Shown in pieces: positions 47,656 to 60,360 of a stretch of DNA of 64,000 nt. The notes beneath the pieces were generated by a model. The model did no database searches. It worked only from the letters and a program-made list of their open reading frames with translations, and had not been told where the DNA came from. The DNA lies in NCBI RefSeq assembly GCF_003255815.1, contig NC_037669.1, positions 129,364,216 to 129,428,215 of the forward strand. Direction: 5' to 3'. Each line of letters begins with the position of its first letter. Within the stretch, counting starts at the first letter, position 1. This stretch comes from Theropithecus gelada (lineage: Eukaryota; Chordata; Mammalia; Primates; Cercopithecidae). A program made the translations under genes and the position numbers.

Positions 47656-50600
47656 TAAGCTAAAAAAATTAATAAAAATCATAGATTTGTCTGATTCTAC
47701 ACAAATATGTAATAACATAAAAATAACAGTAATATTAGTTATTCTTTCAATTACTAAGCATTACAAAACAATACATGTTTTTCTCACTCATTCCAAAAAT
47801 TTCATAAACAGGAAAGAAAGTTAAAGTCACTGCTGGATACAGTTATAATAAAGGGAATAATGAGTGGATCTTAAACTGCAAGCTGAAGTTGCACCAGATT
47901 TAGTGTGCTGCAAAATTAGTTCTAGGGTTTTGACACATGATATAAATTTGTGTCATATTGAGACTGTGAGAACTCAGTATTGCTTCCTACATGCTGTTGT
48001 AAGAGGCTTTTAGGATTATTTTGACCCTCTGAAATTTGTTTTTAACTCCCCATGGAATTTGGGAGAAAGAGTCAAAGTAATCCCGATTGAAGGCAATGCA
48101 CCACATGTTCTCCAGGTTCATTTAGAAGTTTTAAAGTTTCCATGATGAAGTGTGATGCTCCCTGGTATTTGTCAATTACACTTTGAAAAGCTTTTGGTTC
48201 TGACCTGTAGATTGTAAATTTACTATTGATGGGCCAGAAGTGAAATGTCTTAAAACTCGAAGGTGTTTAAAGCTTTACTTGGGCCTGAATGGAACCTTAA
48301 AACTCTCACATTGCCAGCAAGAAAGAGCCAAGAAACTATAGCAGCAGGTACACGGATGGAAAAAATTATTTCCTCCATATACTAATTACTGAACCCTTTT
48401 GCCACCTGTACCATGAAGCATTTCCCAGTTCCCTGTGTCAGAATGAATTGCTTCCTCCTCTCTGCTTGAATCGCACTTTGAGCAGGCTCATATACCTCTA
48501 TTATTTATCGTATACTTAGTTGCATACACATTTGTTACTTTCAACAGATTATAAATTTCTTGAATGTAGATAACTATTTATTAATCTCTGTACCTCTTGT
48601 GTCTAGATAATGCCTAACACTTAATAGTAACTCAATAAACATTGTTTGACTTACAGTGAATTTCGGAAGACATTCTGACAAGGATAAAGAAAAGAGAATT
48701 GCTGTTATTCTCAATGAGTTTAAGAGTTGCTCCGACATCAGAGATAGCAAGCATGTTTTAATTTTACTATATTTACCAAACAGCAAAACAACAACGAAGG
48801 AAACTAAAACTTAAAGAAAAAATGGATGGAGAGTTTACAATCAATTAATCCTAACTAAACAAGTGTTTTGAAAGATAGGTGGTCAGTCCAATCTATTAAA
48901 AAAGGGGTGGTAGTCCATTTGAAAATTTTCATGGAGTAATGTCAAAGAGCATATGATAACAGTAAAGAGTAATCACATGGTTAGGCTTGGTAGTAGTAAC
49001 TTGGAATTCAAATTTCTGGGAGAGTACAGTACTTTATCTGGAAGATAACGTAATAATTTAAGCTACTGTAATTTATGAAAATAAAAAAGTAAAATAAAGA
49101 TACATTTTTAGTTTTCTTCTACATGATTTTATATATGTGATTTCCCTTGTACTAATTTCCACTTCATGAAGTCCCTTTGAGTTAAATAGAGCAAGTATTA
49201 TTTCCATAATATAAATTTATTTGTAATGTGGTTTAGTGAAACTTAATAACTTTCCAGTATTACATACTGCTGCAAGATTCATTAAGATGAAAACACTTTC
49301 TCTTTGACTCATTTCTATATTCTCAGCACCAAATGATGTGATAATATGGCTTGACATATTGTAAGTGTTTGTCACATAACTCAATACAATTGTGAGTGTC
49401 AGTTTCAGAACTCAAAACAAAATACACTATTTCCAAAACTAGTGTTATTACTTTAAGCAATAGAGAATAGCATTAAAACTAAATAAAATCTAAGAAATAC
49501 TTTATTTGTTTAGGTATAGGGTGATTTCATAACCAGGGTAAATCCACAGGTTATGTCTAGACTGCTCCAAATATGGAAAAATTCCAATGCCTCTTATTTT
49601 CTAAAAAAAATCAGGTGGAGTGTCCATTCCTCAAGATGTAATCTTTTATATCTCCATTTCGTCATGTTCAGGACACAAAATTAGGTGCCATCTACCAAGA
49701 AAATTCTGCAAAATTAGAAAGAGCCACAGAATAGCTTTGTGTTCTTAGAATCTATTAAACTAAAGTTTATCCTAGAAAAACAGAAAACTAGGGGGATGTC
49801 AAAGTGATTGCTTCCTTATTCTAGTCTACTTGGAATAAAACCAAAGGACGCAAATTCTAGAGGTAGTTTAAAAAGCAGTTGCCCAGTAAAAGCAGGCAGT
49901 AAACTTCACTGCAGAGATTCATTTGCAATCCAGGGAACGTGGGATTTTGCAGGAAAAACAAAACAAACAAAAGTTAAGCTGAAGAAGAACAAGTAAACAC
50001 TAACAAAATATGTAAAAAAATAAAAAAAAAAGGAAATAATTAAAGAATACCAAAGATGAGAGCATCAGTACACCCACATAAGTAGATGTAACAGAAAAAA
50101 GTTCAAATGTTATACAATATGTATGTTTAAAAATGTTAAAGTTGTTAATTAATATTTAGAGACCACAGTGAAAATGGTCTTCAAAAATATCCAAGTGAAA
50201 AAAAAAAAAAAATTAAGAAACAAAACAACATAGTTAGGTAAATTAACTTAATACCAATGAGTAGGATAAGCAGCTAATAAAAAACATAGGAAAAGAAAAA
50301 ATCAGAATCTCATCTTCAGGCAATGATGCACTAGTAAATGTACATAAAGTATACTGAGAATAATTAGAAAAAAATTGAAAAAAAACTCTGCTTATAAATA
50401 TTATACAGCCAAGGTAAAGAAGACAGCCCAATATAATAATCTGGAATTATTAATATATATAAATATATAAAATAATCTGAGATTATTAATACTCTCAATC
50501 ACTTGCTAAGAGTAAGAGAAAAGTAAATAAATGCAAAAACTTTAGCTGCATATTTTAACATATTTATCTTAAAAACTAATACTAGCAGAAGCTAATAGAT

Positions 50601-50921
50601 TTTGTTTGTTCAAAACTGAAGATTTCAACAAGGTGACTAAAATCTGGGCTTAATTGATAATAAATGCCGAAACTACAAATTTTATATCAAGATCAAACTC
50701 AATATTTAACATCATTTAAGGTTTGTTAGAGTATAAATCAAGATGTAACAAATGTCCGAAGACTGAACTTATACAGGATATATTCCCTGTCATCAGTGGA
50801 AATAAAGTCGAAATGAGCAACAAAAAGGTAACTTAAAGACACCCATATGTTTGGAAACGAACAAAAAGAAAAACAAAAAAAAACAGAAACATTTCTAAAT
50901 CCATGGGTCAAGGATAAATAC
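47656..50921. other. Unassigned AT-rich sequence
   Basis: About 3.3 kb with no gene or confident repeat. It ends exactly at the direct repeat that flanks the ERV retrocopy. Confidence 0.5.
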
Positions 50922-50931
50922 CACAAAGAGA

Positions 50932-51073
50932 GGCTGATTTGAGTAACAATAAAACTCCAGTCTTCCACACAGCTGGCTCTTCATGAATTACTCTTTCTCT
51001 ACTGCAATTCCCCTGTCTTGATAAATAGAATCTGTCTAGGCAGCAGGCAAGGTAAATCCAGTGGGTGGTTACA
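50932..51073 (+). mobile_element. R-U5 of an ERV1 LTR (5' end of the retrocopy)
   Basis: It begins at 'ctgatttgagtaacaataaa' and has an AATAAA signal inside R, then 'gaattactctttctctactg' and 'ttgataaatagaatctgtct', ending 'gggtggttaca' just before the primer-binding site. U3 is absent upstream, where sequence switches to non-LTR flank. Confidence 0.75.
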
Positions 51074-51077
51074 AATT

Positions 51078-51095
51078 TGGGGGCTCCTCCATGAC
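51078..51095 (+). other. Retroviral primer-binding site, tRNA-Pro type, degraded
   Basis: TGGGGGCTCCTCCATGAC matches the tRNA-Pro primer-binding site of gammaretroviruses at 14 of 18 positions, directly after the U5 end. It supports an ERV1 origin and plus orientation. Confidence 0.7.
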
Positions 51096-51284
51096 TGCCC
51101 TTGTGGCTACCTGCCCATGGTTTGGTAGCCCCCATACAGTGACAGATCCAGAGGCCAGCCCAAGTGGCCACCCAGTTCTCTTGGACTGGGGACTGACTCT
51201 GATCCTATGTCTTCTGGCAAGGTGCTGTCCATCCAATGTGCATGGACTTAATTGAAACAGAGAAATGGTCCTGGGGAGACATCA

Positions 51285-51425
51285 TACAACTGCAGTTCCA
51301 TGGTGGGGTGTCTGTCTATAGCCCCATGGTGAGGTGTCTATCTGTAGCTTACCAGAGGGTGTCTGTAGCCCCATCATGGAGTGTCTGTCTGTAGCCCCAT
51401 CCATCATGGAGTGGCTATACCTGTA
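51285..51425 (+). repeat. Short minisatellite-like repeat
   Basis: About four or five imperfect units of 25-35 bp containing 'gccccat', 'ggtgtctgtc' and 'tgtagc' motifs ('gtctgtctatagccccatgg'). It lies in the ERV leader just before the MaLR LTR. Confidence 0.75.
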
Positions 51426-51429
51426 GCCC

Positions 51430-51810
51430 TAATATGGTTTGGTTCTGTGTCCTCACCCAAATTTCATCTCAGATTGTAATCCCCATATATCAAGGCTGGG
51501 ACCTGTAATCCTCATGTGTTGAGGGAAGGAGGTGATTGGATCATAAGGTTGGTTCACCCATGTTTTTCTGGTGACAATGAGTGAGTTCTCATAAGATCTG
51601 ATGGTTTTGTAAGTGACAGTTCCTCCTTCACATGCTCTTCCCTCTGCTGCTGCCTTGTGAAGAAGGTGCCTGCTTCTCCTTGCTCCATGGGCATAAGTTT
51701 CTTGAAGCCTCCCCAACCATGTGGAACTGTGTCAATTAAACCTCTTTTCCTCTATAAATTATCCACTTTCAGGGAAGTGTTATATAGCAGCATGAGAACA
51801 GACTAATACA
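51430..51810 (+). mobile_element. MaLR (THE1/MST-like) solo LTR
   Basis: It starts 'taatatggtttggttctgtg' and ends 'catgagaacagactaataca', the THE1/MST termini. It includes the 'ataaattatcca' polyadenylation region. It is inserted in the ERV leader, so the retrocopy is at least as old as this MaLR insertion. The 5-bp flanks (agccc and agttc) match poorly. Confidence 0.88.
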
Positions 51811-52650
51811 AGTTCTTTTACCAGGTATCTGATTTGGTAAATATTCTAGGTGCTGCCAACACCTCCTTCCTTCCTCCAGTTAGTTCAGCTCCTCTGGGGG
51901 TCTCAGTTGGCTCTCCCTAATTAGTAGGAAGAGTCTTCTCCTCAGTTTGGGAGATTTGGGGGAGACTTTTCAGACAGAGAATAGGAGGTTAGTTTGGAAG
52001 GAATAATGTTGGAATTCTTGATTAGGGATCTTGATTTGGAAGGCCTTCTCTCCCTCTTATTCTTGTTTGTGTGTTTATATTTGTGGAGGGGATCACTGAA
52101 GGAATTGCTAACAGAAGTCCATCAGGCCTAATTTGGAGACCCTCTGCAAGTTGGATCACATTCAGTGGAGCCCTGAAAAAAGCCTTAAAAGAACTGATTT
52201 GGGGTGATGATCCTTCATCTTGCCTGGAGACCATCCACTGAATTCCTGGTTAGAGTTATCCTTCCCAACCTTGAGTGAATTAAGTATGACAGGAACTAAT
52301 GGGAGAAAGTTTGAGCCTTGCCTGGTGGATGTTGGGTGCTGAATGAAGTGACTAGTGTCTGTTTTGTTATATGTATTTTTCTTTGTCTGGGATGGAAAAT
52401 GTTAATTTGGTTCCACATGCAGCCCATTGGGCAACATCTTGCAAAATTAAGAAGCTTTTGCCTATGGAATCATAAAACATAAAAGGATGATTTTCTTTTG
52501 TACTGGGGCTTGACCCACACAGCTATGGTACAGGGAGCAGAGTCATCAAAGTGACTCTGCTCTTCTGGAAGCTACAGAGAAAGGGAACCCAAAAACCTGG
52601 TAGGCCAGCAAAAAGGGTAAGAATTTCTTAGCAGCCAGGTTGCTAACCTT

Positions 52651-52682
<32 letters not shown>

Positions 52683-53351
52683 CGTGTTTTTGTTTAAATG
52701 GCAAGCATCACTGTTTGTCTCCTCTGCAAGGATTTGATTATTAGAAAAAAGGATTTGTGAGACTAGTCTTATGGTGTAGCAAGTCTAGTGTACTTTGCGC
52801 AAAGAGTTTGTTTTCTCTGTGTTCTTTGATGGACAGAGGGATATCACAGGATATAATGCAGGTTTAGGACCCCTATAAACCTACTTTTCAAGCCAGTCCT
52901 GTAGGCTGGCTATTTACAAACTTTGCTGCAGTTCCCTGAAACCAATACCGAATGAAATTTCTGTTTTGCTTTGTGTCTTTCAGAGACACTTTCTCTTGGT
53001 TGCCACCATCCACCAGAAGACAAGAATTTTGAGTTTGTATCATGGTAAGCCCTAAAAATTCTTGGGCAGTTAAAAGTCTTTGCAAAGTTGAAATTGGCTG
53101 CTCTAAACTCCTTCTGGGAAGAGCAAAAGAAACTGCTCAATGCTATTTAGCTTAATAGTTAAGGCTTTGTCCTTTGAACATGGCAGCCCAGTTTCAATTC
53201 TTAGCTTCAATTCTCAGCTTCAGGATTGATTTCTTTCCGGTTTGTAATTTTTGTAACTCTGCCATTTATTGATATTTTTTCTTTCCCTCATGGATAGCTT
53301 CTGATAGCCTGTCTTTATTCTTCCTTCCCCTGAACTGCCTTTGGGGAGACT
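51811..53351 (+). other. ERV leader/internal sequence, non-coding, with a (TC)n run
   Basis: Sequence between the MaLR LTR and the first L1 fragment, presumed ERV internal region by position. It includes a (TC)11 run at 52651-52673. No gag-like motif is recognisable. Confidence 0.45.
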
Positions 53352-54785
53352 ATTATTATTACTTTTTAATACTTTAAGTTCTAGGGTACATGTGCACAAT
53401 GTGCAGGTTTGTTACATATGTATACATGTGTCATGTTGGTGTGCTGCACCCATCAACTCATCATTTACATTAGGTATATCTCCTAATGCTATCCCTCTCA
53501 ACTCCCCCCACCCCATGACAGGCCCCAGTGTGTGATGTTCCCCACCCTGTGTCCAAGTGTTCTCGTTGTTCAATTCCCACCTGTGAGTGAGAACATGTGG
53601 TGTTTGGTTTTATTGTCCTTGCAATAGTTTGCTAAGAATGATGGTTTCCAGCTTCATCCATGTCCCTTCAAAGGACATGAACTCATCCTTGATTATGGCC
53701 GCAGAGGATTTCATGGTGTATATGTGCCACGTTTTCTTAATCCGGTCTATCATTGGTGGACATTTGGGTTGGTTCCAAGTCTTTGCTATTGTGAATAGTG
53801 CCACAATAAACATACGTGTGCATGTGTCTTTATAGCGTCATGATTTATAATCCTTTGGGTATATACCCAGTATTGGGATAGCTGGGTCAAATGGTATTTC
53901 TTGTTCTAGATCCTTGAGAAATCGCCACACTGTCTTCCACAATGGTTGAACTAGTTTACAGTCCCACCAGCAGTGTAAAGGTGTTCCTATTTATTCACAT
54001 ACTCTCCAGCACCTGTTGTTTCCTGACTTTTTAATGATTGCCATTCTAACTGGTTTGAGATGGTATCTCATTGTGGTTTTGATTTGCATTTCTCTGATGG
54101 CCAGTGATGATGAACATTTTTTCACGGGTCTCATAGCTGCATAAATGTCTTCTTTTTAGAAGTGTCTGTTCATAACCTTCACCCACTTTTTGATTGGGGT
54201 GTTTTTTTTTTATCTTGTAAATTTGTCTGAGTTCTTTGCAGATTTTGGATATTAGCCCTTTGTCAGATGAGTAGATTGCAAAAATTTTCTCCCATTCTTA
54301 GGCTGCCTGTTCACTCTGGTGGTAGTTTGTTTTGCTGTGCAAAAGTTTTTTAGTTTAATTAGATCCTATTTGTCAATTTTGGCTTCTGTTGCCATTGCTT
54401 CTGGTGTTTTAGACATGAAGTCTTTGCCCATGCCTATGTCCTAAATGGTATTGCCTAGATTTTCTTCTAGGGTTTTTATGGTATTAGGTCTAACATTTAA
54501 GTCTTTAATCCATCTTGAATTAATTTTTTCTGTAAGGTATAAGGAAGGGATCCAGTTTCAGCTTTCTATGTATGGCTAACCAGTTTTCCCAGGACCATTT
54601 ATTAAATAGGGAATGTTTTCCCCATTTCTTGTTTTTGTCAGATTTGTCAAAGATCAGATGGTTGTGGATGTGTGGTATTATTTCTGAGGGCTCTGTTCTA
54701 TTCCATTGGTCTATATCTCTGTTTTGGTACCAGTACCATGCTGTTTTGTAGTATATACTACCCTTGTAGTATAGTTGGAAGAGAT
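53352..54785 (-). mobile_element. L1 3' fragment (5'-truncated insertion)
   Basis: Antisense L1 3' UTR beginning at the left after a short T-rich tail ('aatactttaagttctagggt'), then the end of ORF2 up to 'ggtaccagtaccatgctgtt' near 54760. That is about 1.4 kb from the 3' end, a common truncated length. Stops are scattered through the ORF2 part. Confidence 0.87.
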
Positions 54786-55589
54786 TCTAATTCTTTTAAA
54801 AAAAACTGCTTACCATCACTTTGAGACACTTTGTGCATTTATGGTTAAGTTATAACCTTGTTTAACACTTGTTATTAATTTAATGTAGGTCGTTACCTGT
54901 GGTAGAAGTCAAAAGCCAGAAATATTGTCTGTCCTGGCTGAAGTTAATAAGATTTAAAAATACTTTTTTTTTTTTTTTAAGGAGCTCTATGGTTTAAATC
55001 AGCTTAATTAAAAGTAGATATCCAAGCATATATATTTAAAAGACCTTTTTCTTTTTCTTCTTCTTGAATTGTGTTTTTCTTTAAAAAAAAAGTTTTTTTT
55101 TCTTCTCAGTTGACTGGATTTTTTTTCTCTTTGTTGTCTTCTTGTCACTCTGATGCCCACATGAGAGAACCTAAGATAAATTCCAACATCCTGGATCTCC
55201 TGGGGGGAAACAGACGAGGAACCACAGTTCCCATCCTGAGAAAAACCTAATTTCCTAATAAAACATCAGGAATTGAAAGTGGATTGATCCCTCTCAAAAT
55301 CTAAGGCTATTTTATGTTGTATTGCTTTATCTGACAGTTTTGACATTTGTGGGTGTCAGAAACTATTTTGTATTATGAGAGAAATTTGGAAACACATAAG
55401 TAGGAAATATTATTTAGAGGATGGGTAATGGCAGTTATGGGGGAATAGTCAGCTCTTCGACGCTTAGATTAGAGAACCATGCTCCTGGCCATATAGAAGA
55501 TATGGAAACATCACTATACCCACTGAGAGATGAGACTCCCATGAGGGATGGGCTGATTTACAAAAGGGATTGATTTGGGGTTGTCTTGT
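54786..55589 (+). other. ERV internal sequence between two L1 fragments
   Basis: About 0.8 kb that is not L1. The block 'ccaacatcctggatctcctg' with nearby 'gaaccacagttcccatcctg' has ERV1 internal character. No coding frame. It separates two same-strand L1 pieces that are therefore unlikely to be one simple insertion. Confidence 0.45.
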
Positions 55590-55676
55590 ATTGAAATGGA
55601 TGTTTGATTTTCTTAGTCCGGAGTTCTAGTTTAATTGCACTGTGGTCTGACAATTTGTTATAATTTCTATTCTTTT

Positions 55677-56327
55677 TCATTTGCTGAGGAGTGCTTTACT
55701 TCCAACTATGTGGTCAATTTTGGAATAAGTGCGATGTGGTGCTGAGAAGAATGTATATTCTGTTGATTTGGGGTGGAGAGTTCTGTAGATGTCTATTAGG
55801 TCCACTTGGTGCAGAGTTGAGTTCAATTCCTGGATATCCTTTTTAACTTTCTGTCTCGTTGATCTGTCTAATGTTGACAATGGAGTGTTGAAGTCTCCCA
55901 GTGTTGTATGGAAGTCTAAGTCTCTTTGTAAGTCTCCAAGGACTTGCTTTATGAATCTGGATGCTCCTGTATTGGGTGCATATATGTTTAGGATAGTTAG
56001 CTCTTCCTGTTGAATTGATCCCTTTACCATTATGTAATGGCTTTCTTTGTCTCTTTTGATCTTTGATGGTTTAAAGTCTGTTTTATCAGAGACTAGCATT
56101 GCAACCCCCCCTCCTTTTTTTTGTTCTCCGTTTGCTTGGTAGATCTTCCTCCATCCCTTTATTTTGAGCCTATGTGTATCTCTGCATGTGAGATGGGTCT
56201 CCTGAATACAGCAATCTGATGGGTCTTGACTCTTTATCCAATTTGCCAGTCTGTGTCTTTTAATTGGACCATTTAGTCCATTTACATTTAAGGTTAATAT
56301 TGTTATGTGTGAACTTGATCCTGTCAT
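55677..56327 (-). pseudogene. L1 ORF2 endonuclease domain fragment
   Basis: An ATG-started 216-codon frame with the apurinic-type endonuclease motifs in order: TLNVNGLN (N14 region), CIQETHL (E43), LGDFNTPLS (D145/N147) and YSKIDHI (D205). It ends at a TGA before the final catalytic His motif, and the bases that follow are also frameshifted, so the domain lacks one catalytic residue and all of reverse transcriptase. In intact L1, ORF2p nicks target DNA at TTTT/AA and primes reverse transcription there. Confidence 0.9.
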
Positions 56328-56390
56328 TGTGATATTAGCTGGTTATTTTGCTCATTAGTTGATGCAGTTTCTTCCTAGCATTGATGGTCT

Positions 56391-57417
56391 TTACATTTTG
56401 GCATGTTTTTGCAATGGCTGGTACCAGTTGTTCCTTTCCATGTTTAGTGCTTCCTTCAGGATCTCTTGTAGGGCAGGCCTGGTGGTGACAAAATCTCTAA
56501 GCATTTGCTTGTCTGTAAAGGAATTTATTTCTCCTTCACTGATGAAAGTTAGTTTGGCTGCATATGAAATTCTGGGTTTCAAATTCTTTTCTTTAAGAAT
56601 GTTGAATATTGGCCCCCACTCTCTTCTGGCTTGTAGAGTTTCTGCTGAGAGATCTGCTGTTAGTCTGATGGACTTCCCTTTGTGGGTAACCTGGCCTTTC
56701 TCTCTGGCCGCCCTTAACGTTTTTTCCTTCATTTCAACTTTGGTGAATCTGACAATTATGTGTCTTGAAGTTCCTCTTCTTGAGGAATATCTTTGTGGGG
56801 TTCTTTGTGTTTCCTGAATTTGAATGTTGGCCTGCTTTACTAGGTTGGGGAAGTTCTCCTGGATGATATCCTGAAGAGTGTTTTCCAACTTGGCTCCATT
56901 TTCTCCTTCACTTTCAGGCACACCAATCAGACGTAGATTTGGCCTTTTCACATAATCCCATATTTCTTGGAGGCTTTGTTTATTTCTTTTTCCTTTTTTT
57001 TTCTCTAGACTTCTCTTATCACTTCATTTCATTCATTTGATCTTCAATCGTTGATAATCTTTCTTCCAGTTGATTGAGTCAGTTACTAAAGCTTGTGCAT
57101 TTGTCACGTATTTCTTGTGTCATGGTTTTTATCTCTGTCAGTTTGATTATGTTCTTCTCTGCATTGATTATTCTAGTTATCAATTCTTCCATTCTTTTTT
57201 AAAGATTTTTAGTTTCTTTGGGCTGGGTGCATAGTTCCTCCTTCAGCTCTGAGAAGTTTGATCGACTGAAGCCTTATTCTCTCAACTCGTCAAAGTCATT
57301 CTCCATCCAGCTTTGATCCATTGCTGGCAATGAGCTGTGTTCCTTTGGAGGGGGAGATGCGCTCTGATTTTTTGAAATTGTTGGATTTCCAGCTTTTCTG
57401 CCCTGCTTTTTCCCTAT
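56391..57417 (-). pseudogene. L1 ORF1 fragment, start codon lost
   Basis: ORF1p is the trimeric RNA-binding chaperone of L1. Here the expected initiator at 57415-57417 reads ATA instead of ATG. The N-terminal coiled-coil part is broken by shifts and stops. The RRM and C-terminal parts remain open for 186 codons from 56951 (KRPNLRLIGVPE, TLRAAREKGQV, LQARREWGPIF, ending LQKHAKM). Confidence 0.85.
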
Positions 57418-58090
57418 CTTTGTGGTTTTATCTGCCTTTAGTCTTTGATACTGGTGACATACTGATGGGGTTTTGGTGTGGGTGTCCTTTCTTTTTGTTA
57501 GTTTTCCTTCTAACAGTCAAGACCCTCACCTGTAGGTCAGTTGGAGATTGCCTGAGGTCCACTCCAGCCCCTGTTTGCCTGGGTATCAGCTGCGGAGGCT
57601 GCAGAAGATAGAATATTGCTGAACAGTGAGTGCTGCTGTCTGATTCTTGCTCTGGAAGCTTCGTCTCAGGGTTGTACCCCACCGTGTGAGGTGTGAGGTG
57701 TCGGTCTGCACCTAGTGGAGGATGTCCCCCAGTTAGGCTACTCAGGTGTCAGGGACCCACTTGAGCAGGCAGACTGTCCGTTCTCAGATCTCAACCTCCA
57801 TGCTGGGAGATCCACTGCTCTCTTCAAAGCTGTCAGACAAGGTCATTAACATCTGCAGAGGTTTCTGCTGCTTCTTTTTTTTTTTTTTTTTTTTGCTATG
57901 ACCTGTCCCCAGAGGTGGAGTCTACAGAGACAGGCAGGTCTCCTTGAGCTGCGGTGGGCTCCACCCAGTTCGAGCTTCCTGGAGGCTTTGTTTACCTTTC
58001 TAAGTCTCAGCAATGGCGGGCACCCCTCCCCCAGCCTTGCTGCTGCTTTGCAGTTCGATCTCAGACTGCTGTACTAGCAATGAGGGAGGC

Positions 58091-59949
58091 TATTTTGTGA
58101 CATCTGGTGTTTTAAACCTTTGATATTTGAAAAACTTTCCAAAATCAAATTATAATGTATGTCTTTTTCTAACCTAATTATGCTTTTAGATATTAGGTCC
58201 CCTAAAGTCCAAAAATGACATATTTGTCTTATTTGGTATAAAAATCATACAAGAAGCATTGTCAAATATGAAATGGTATTTGGCTTTCTTTGGGCTGTGT
58301 TTATATAAATATGTTATCAGTATGTGTTCCATAATTATGGGAAACTTCTATAATTCTGATATGATTTAGTGTCATTATTAATAATTATAATTATCATGTA
58401 AAATTGTTGTATGCCACAGAAGTAACAAATTCCTAGTCAGTTGTAATTTTTTAGTGAATCTCCTAAAACTTTTGTCTCAGACAACTTTATCTTGCTTTGA
58501 TCCTTTTCAGAAGGCAGTTTATAATCAGATGTAGGACTCTGATGGGTACTCTTACATGCAGATCTCTGGTAATTTTTAAAAATGTGCCATTAGAATAGAG
58601 GAGAAAACAAACCTTCTAGGACCATCAAGAAGAGCAGATGTGTTAAACATTGCTAATCTTTTTGCTTCAGAGTCAAGAAAATTTGTTTCTTTTGTGCTAT
58701 TTACTACTTTTACTAAGTGATAATAGTATACTTCTGGGAGCAAAATTTGGAACATATTGCTTTCTCTCTGCCTGATTTCTTCAGAATTTAGACACTGTTT
58801 GTGAGTATTCTCAACTTATGGCTGTATAGTTGTTTGCATAAGTGCAGTAAGAATCTGTTTTCTTTTGTAACAGGTCACAATTGGAGAAACTGTTTATTTT
58901 ACCAAGGCTTTGATTAGAATGGCATGCTTTCTTTAAATAAACAAATTTGACTTCTAGGGCCAACAAAAACCCCTTAGAAAATCTGTCCTAATACCTTGTC
59001 TACACAAACCCAGTATGAGTTTCCTAATCTGTGGTAAGCAAAGAATATCACTTTCTGCCAGGCTCAGGACCCCAAGTTATTTGGGGATGTCTAGGAGAAA
59101 TTCACAGGTATTTGCAAGCATGGATAAATCCTTGACTGGGCTTCAAGGCTTTAAAAAAGTACAATCTGAGATTCTTTACAGAATAAAATTTCAGCAAAGT
59201 CAATATTCAAAACAGCCTATATGGAAAATAATTATGTCTACTTCTCTTTATGCAAATAATCAGGCAGAGCATTTTAAGATTAAAACAAATTTTACAAGTC
59301 AATTTGACCTACCTTAATTTATTTTCAATAAAAATGGAGACTAGAGTGAAAAATTATGCTTAAAAATACCCCATAATACACCTGTTGTTAGTTGTTCTTG
59401 AGTTCTTTTTTTTTTGTTTTGTTTTTATTTTTTTCCCTACAGTTTGGAGTAAATCCTAAATTTTTTGTGGGCCACAAATCTCCTAATGTTTCAAATCTTT
59501 ACTTTTAAAACTTGGAATTTCACTCGTTATCCAAGAACTCATTATTTGCCTTACAGTATGCTGTTCCCTTTAATGCTGTACTAAAACTAGAGATAAGAAT
59601 ACCACTGCCTTTGTCATGCAAGCTTTGGAATCCCAGCCTGGCCTGCATGAGTATGCTAATACTGTTGCAAAGAGGTTCTACTGCTTTCACCTTGGAATCA
59701 ATTACACCTACCTCCCCTATACCCCTAGTCGGCAGGAAGAGATTAGAGCAGTCTTCAGCCTTTTTCCATCTTCTTTAGCCAACACCTTAAGATTAAGATG
59801 TTATAAAACCCAAAGGGAGGAACTGAAACCACCACTGCAAAATTATAAGTGAGATAGTGAAAGAAACCTGATCTAACCAACCCCTTCTTGCTTCTAACCT
59901 CCACGCTATTCTTGTTCATTCCTGGGCATAGGCCAAACTAACTTTGGGA
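58091..59949 (+). other. ERV internal sequence, non-coding (3' part of the retrocopy)
   Basis: AT-rich sequence between the L1 fragment and U3. Fragments such as 'aggcagagcattttaag' and 'cctcccctatacccctagtc' look ERV1-like, but no pol or env motif is recognisable. Assigned to the retrocopy by position between its R-U5 and U3-R ends. Confidence 0.45.
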
Positions 59950-60360
59950 GGAACTTAGTTTATAGTTTATAATTTGAAACACAGATGATAAGAGCCCTTT
60001 CCCGATACAAACCCTTTCTTGCCTGAGAGCTAGACTGCCTTTGTAGGACTAACAAATTAGCCAAAAGATTAGAAATTATGATTTACGAGTCACGCAGCTG
60101 AAATCTGCTAGATTCCGACCCTCCCCAAATTGCTCCTGGGATAACATCGCCACTGTAAAATCTAAGATCAGGGCTTCTGATATTTTGCAGGCCTTGCATC
60201 TGATGGATCATCTGATATCACCCATACTGATAAACTAGCTCATCTCTTCTTGCCGCCGTCACCTGGGAACTGACTCATCACAAGAAGACACTTTCAACTC
60301 CCGATGAATTCATCTCTGACCCAACTGATTTGAGTAATAATAAAATTTTGGTGTCCCACA
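59950..60360 (+). mobile_element. U3-R of an ERV1 LTR (3' end of the retrocopy)
   Basis: U3 sequence ('gactaacaaattagccaaaa', 'gggaactgactcatcacaag') runs into the R segment with AATAAA and stops at 'cccaca', where an A-rich tail begins. U5 is missing. The U3 start is approximate; 'tttgggaggaac' just before it may be the polypurine tract. Confidence 0.7.

Larger units (their letters stand above)
55590..58090 (-). mobile_element. Primate L1 5' two fifths: 5' UTR, ORF1 and start of ORF2; 3' end missing
   Basis: Antisense L1PA/PB-type sequence in order: partial 5' UTR (58090-57418), ORF1 (57417-56391), the inter-ORF spacer, then the start of ORF2 (from 56327). It stops near 55590 without a 3' UTR or A tail, so the 3' part was deleted or never present at this site. 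The 5' UTR is also truncated at 58090. A poly-T run at 57877-57894 is an internal A-tract expansion of the 5' UTR. Confidence 0.88.

Noticed and set aside
55789..56817. Plus-strand open frames of 74 and 152 residues
   Set aside because: They are antisense shadows of L1 ORF1 and ORF2 on the minus strand.
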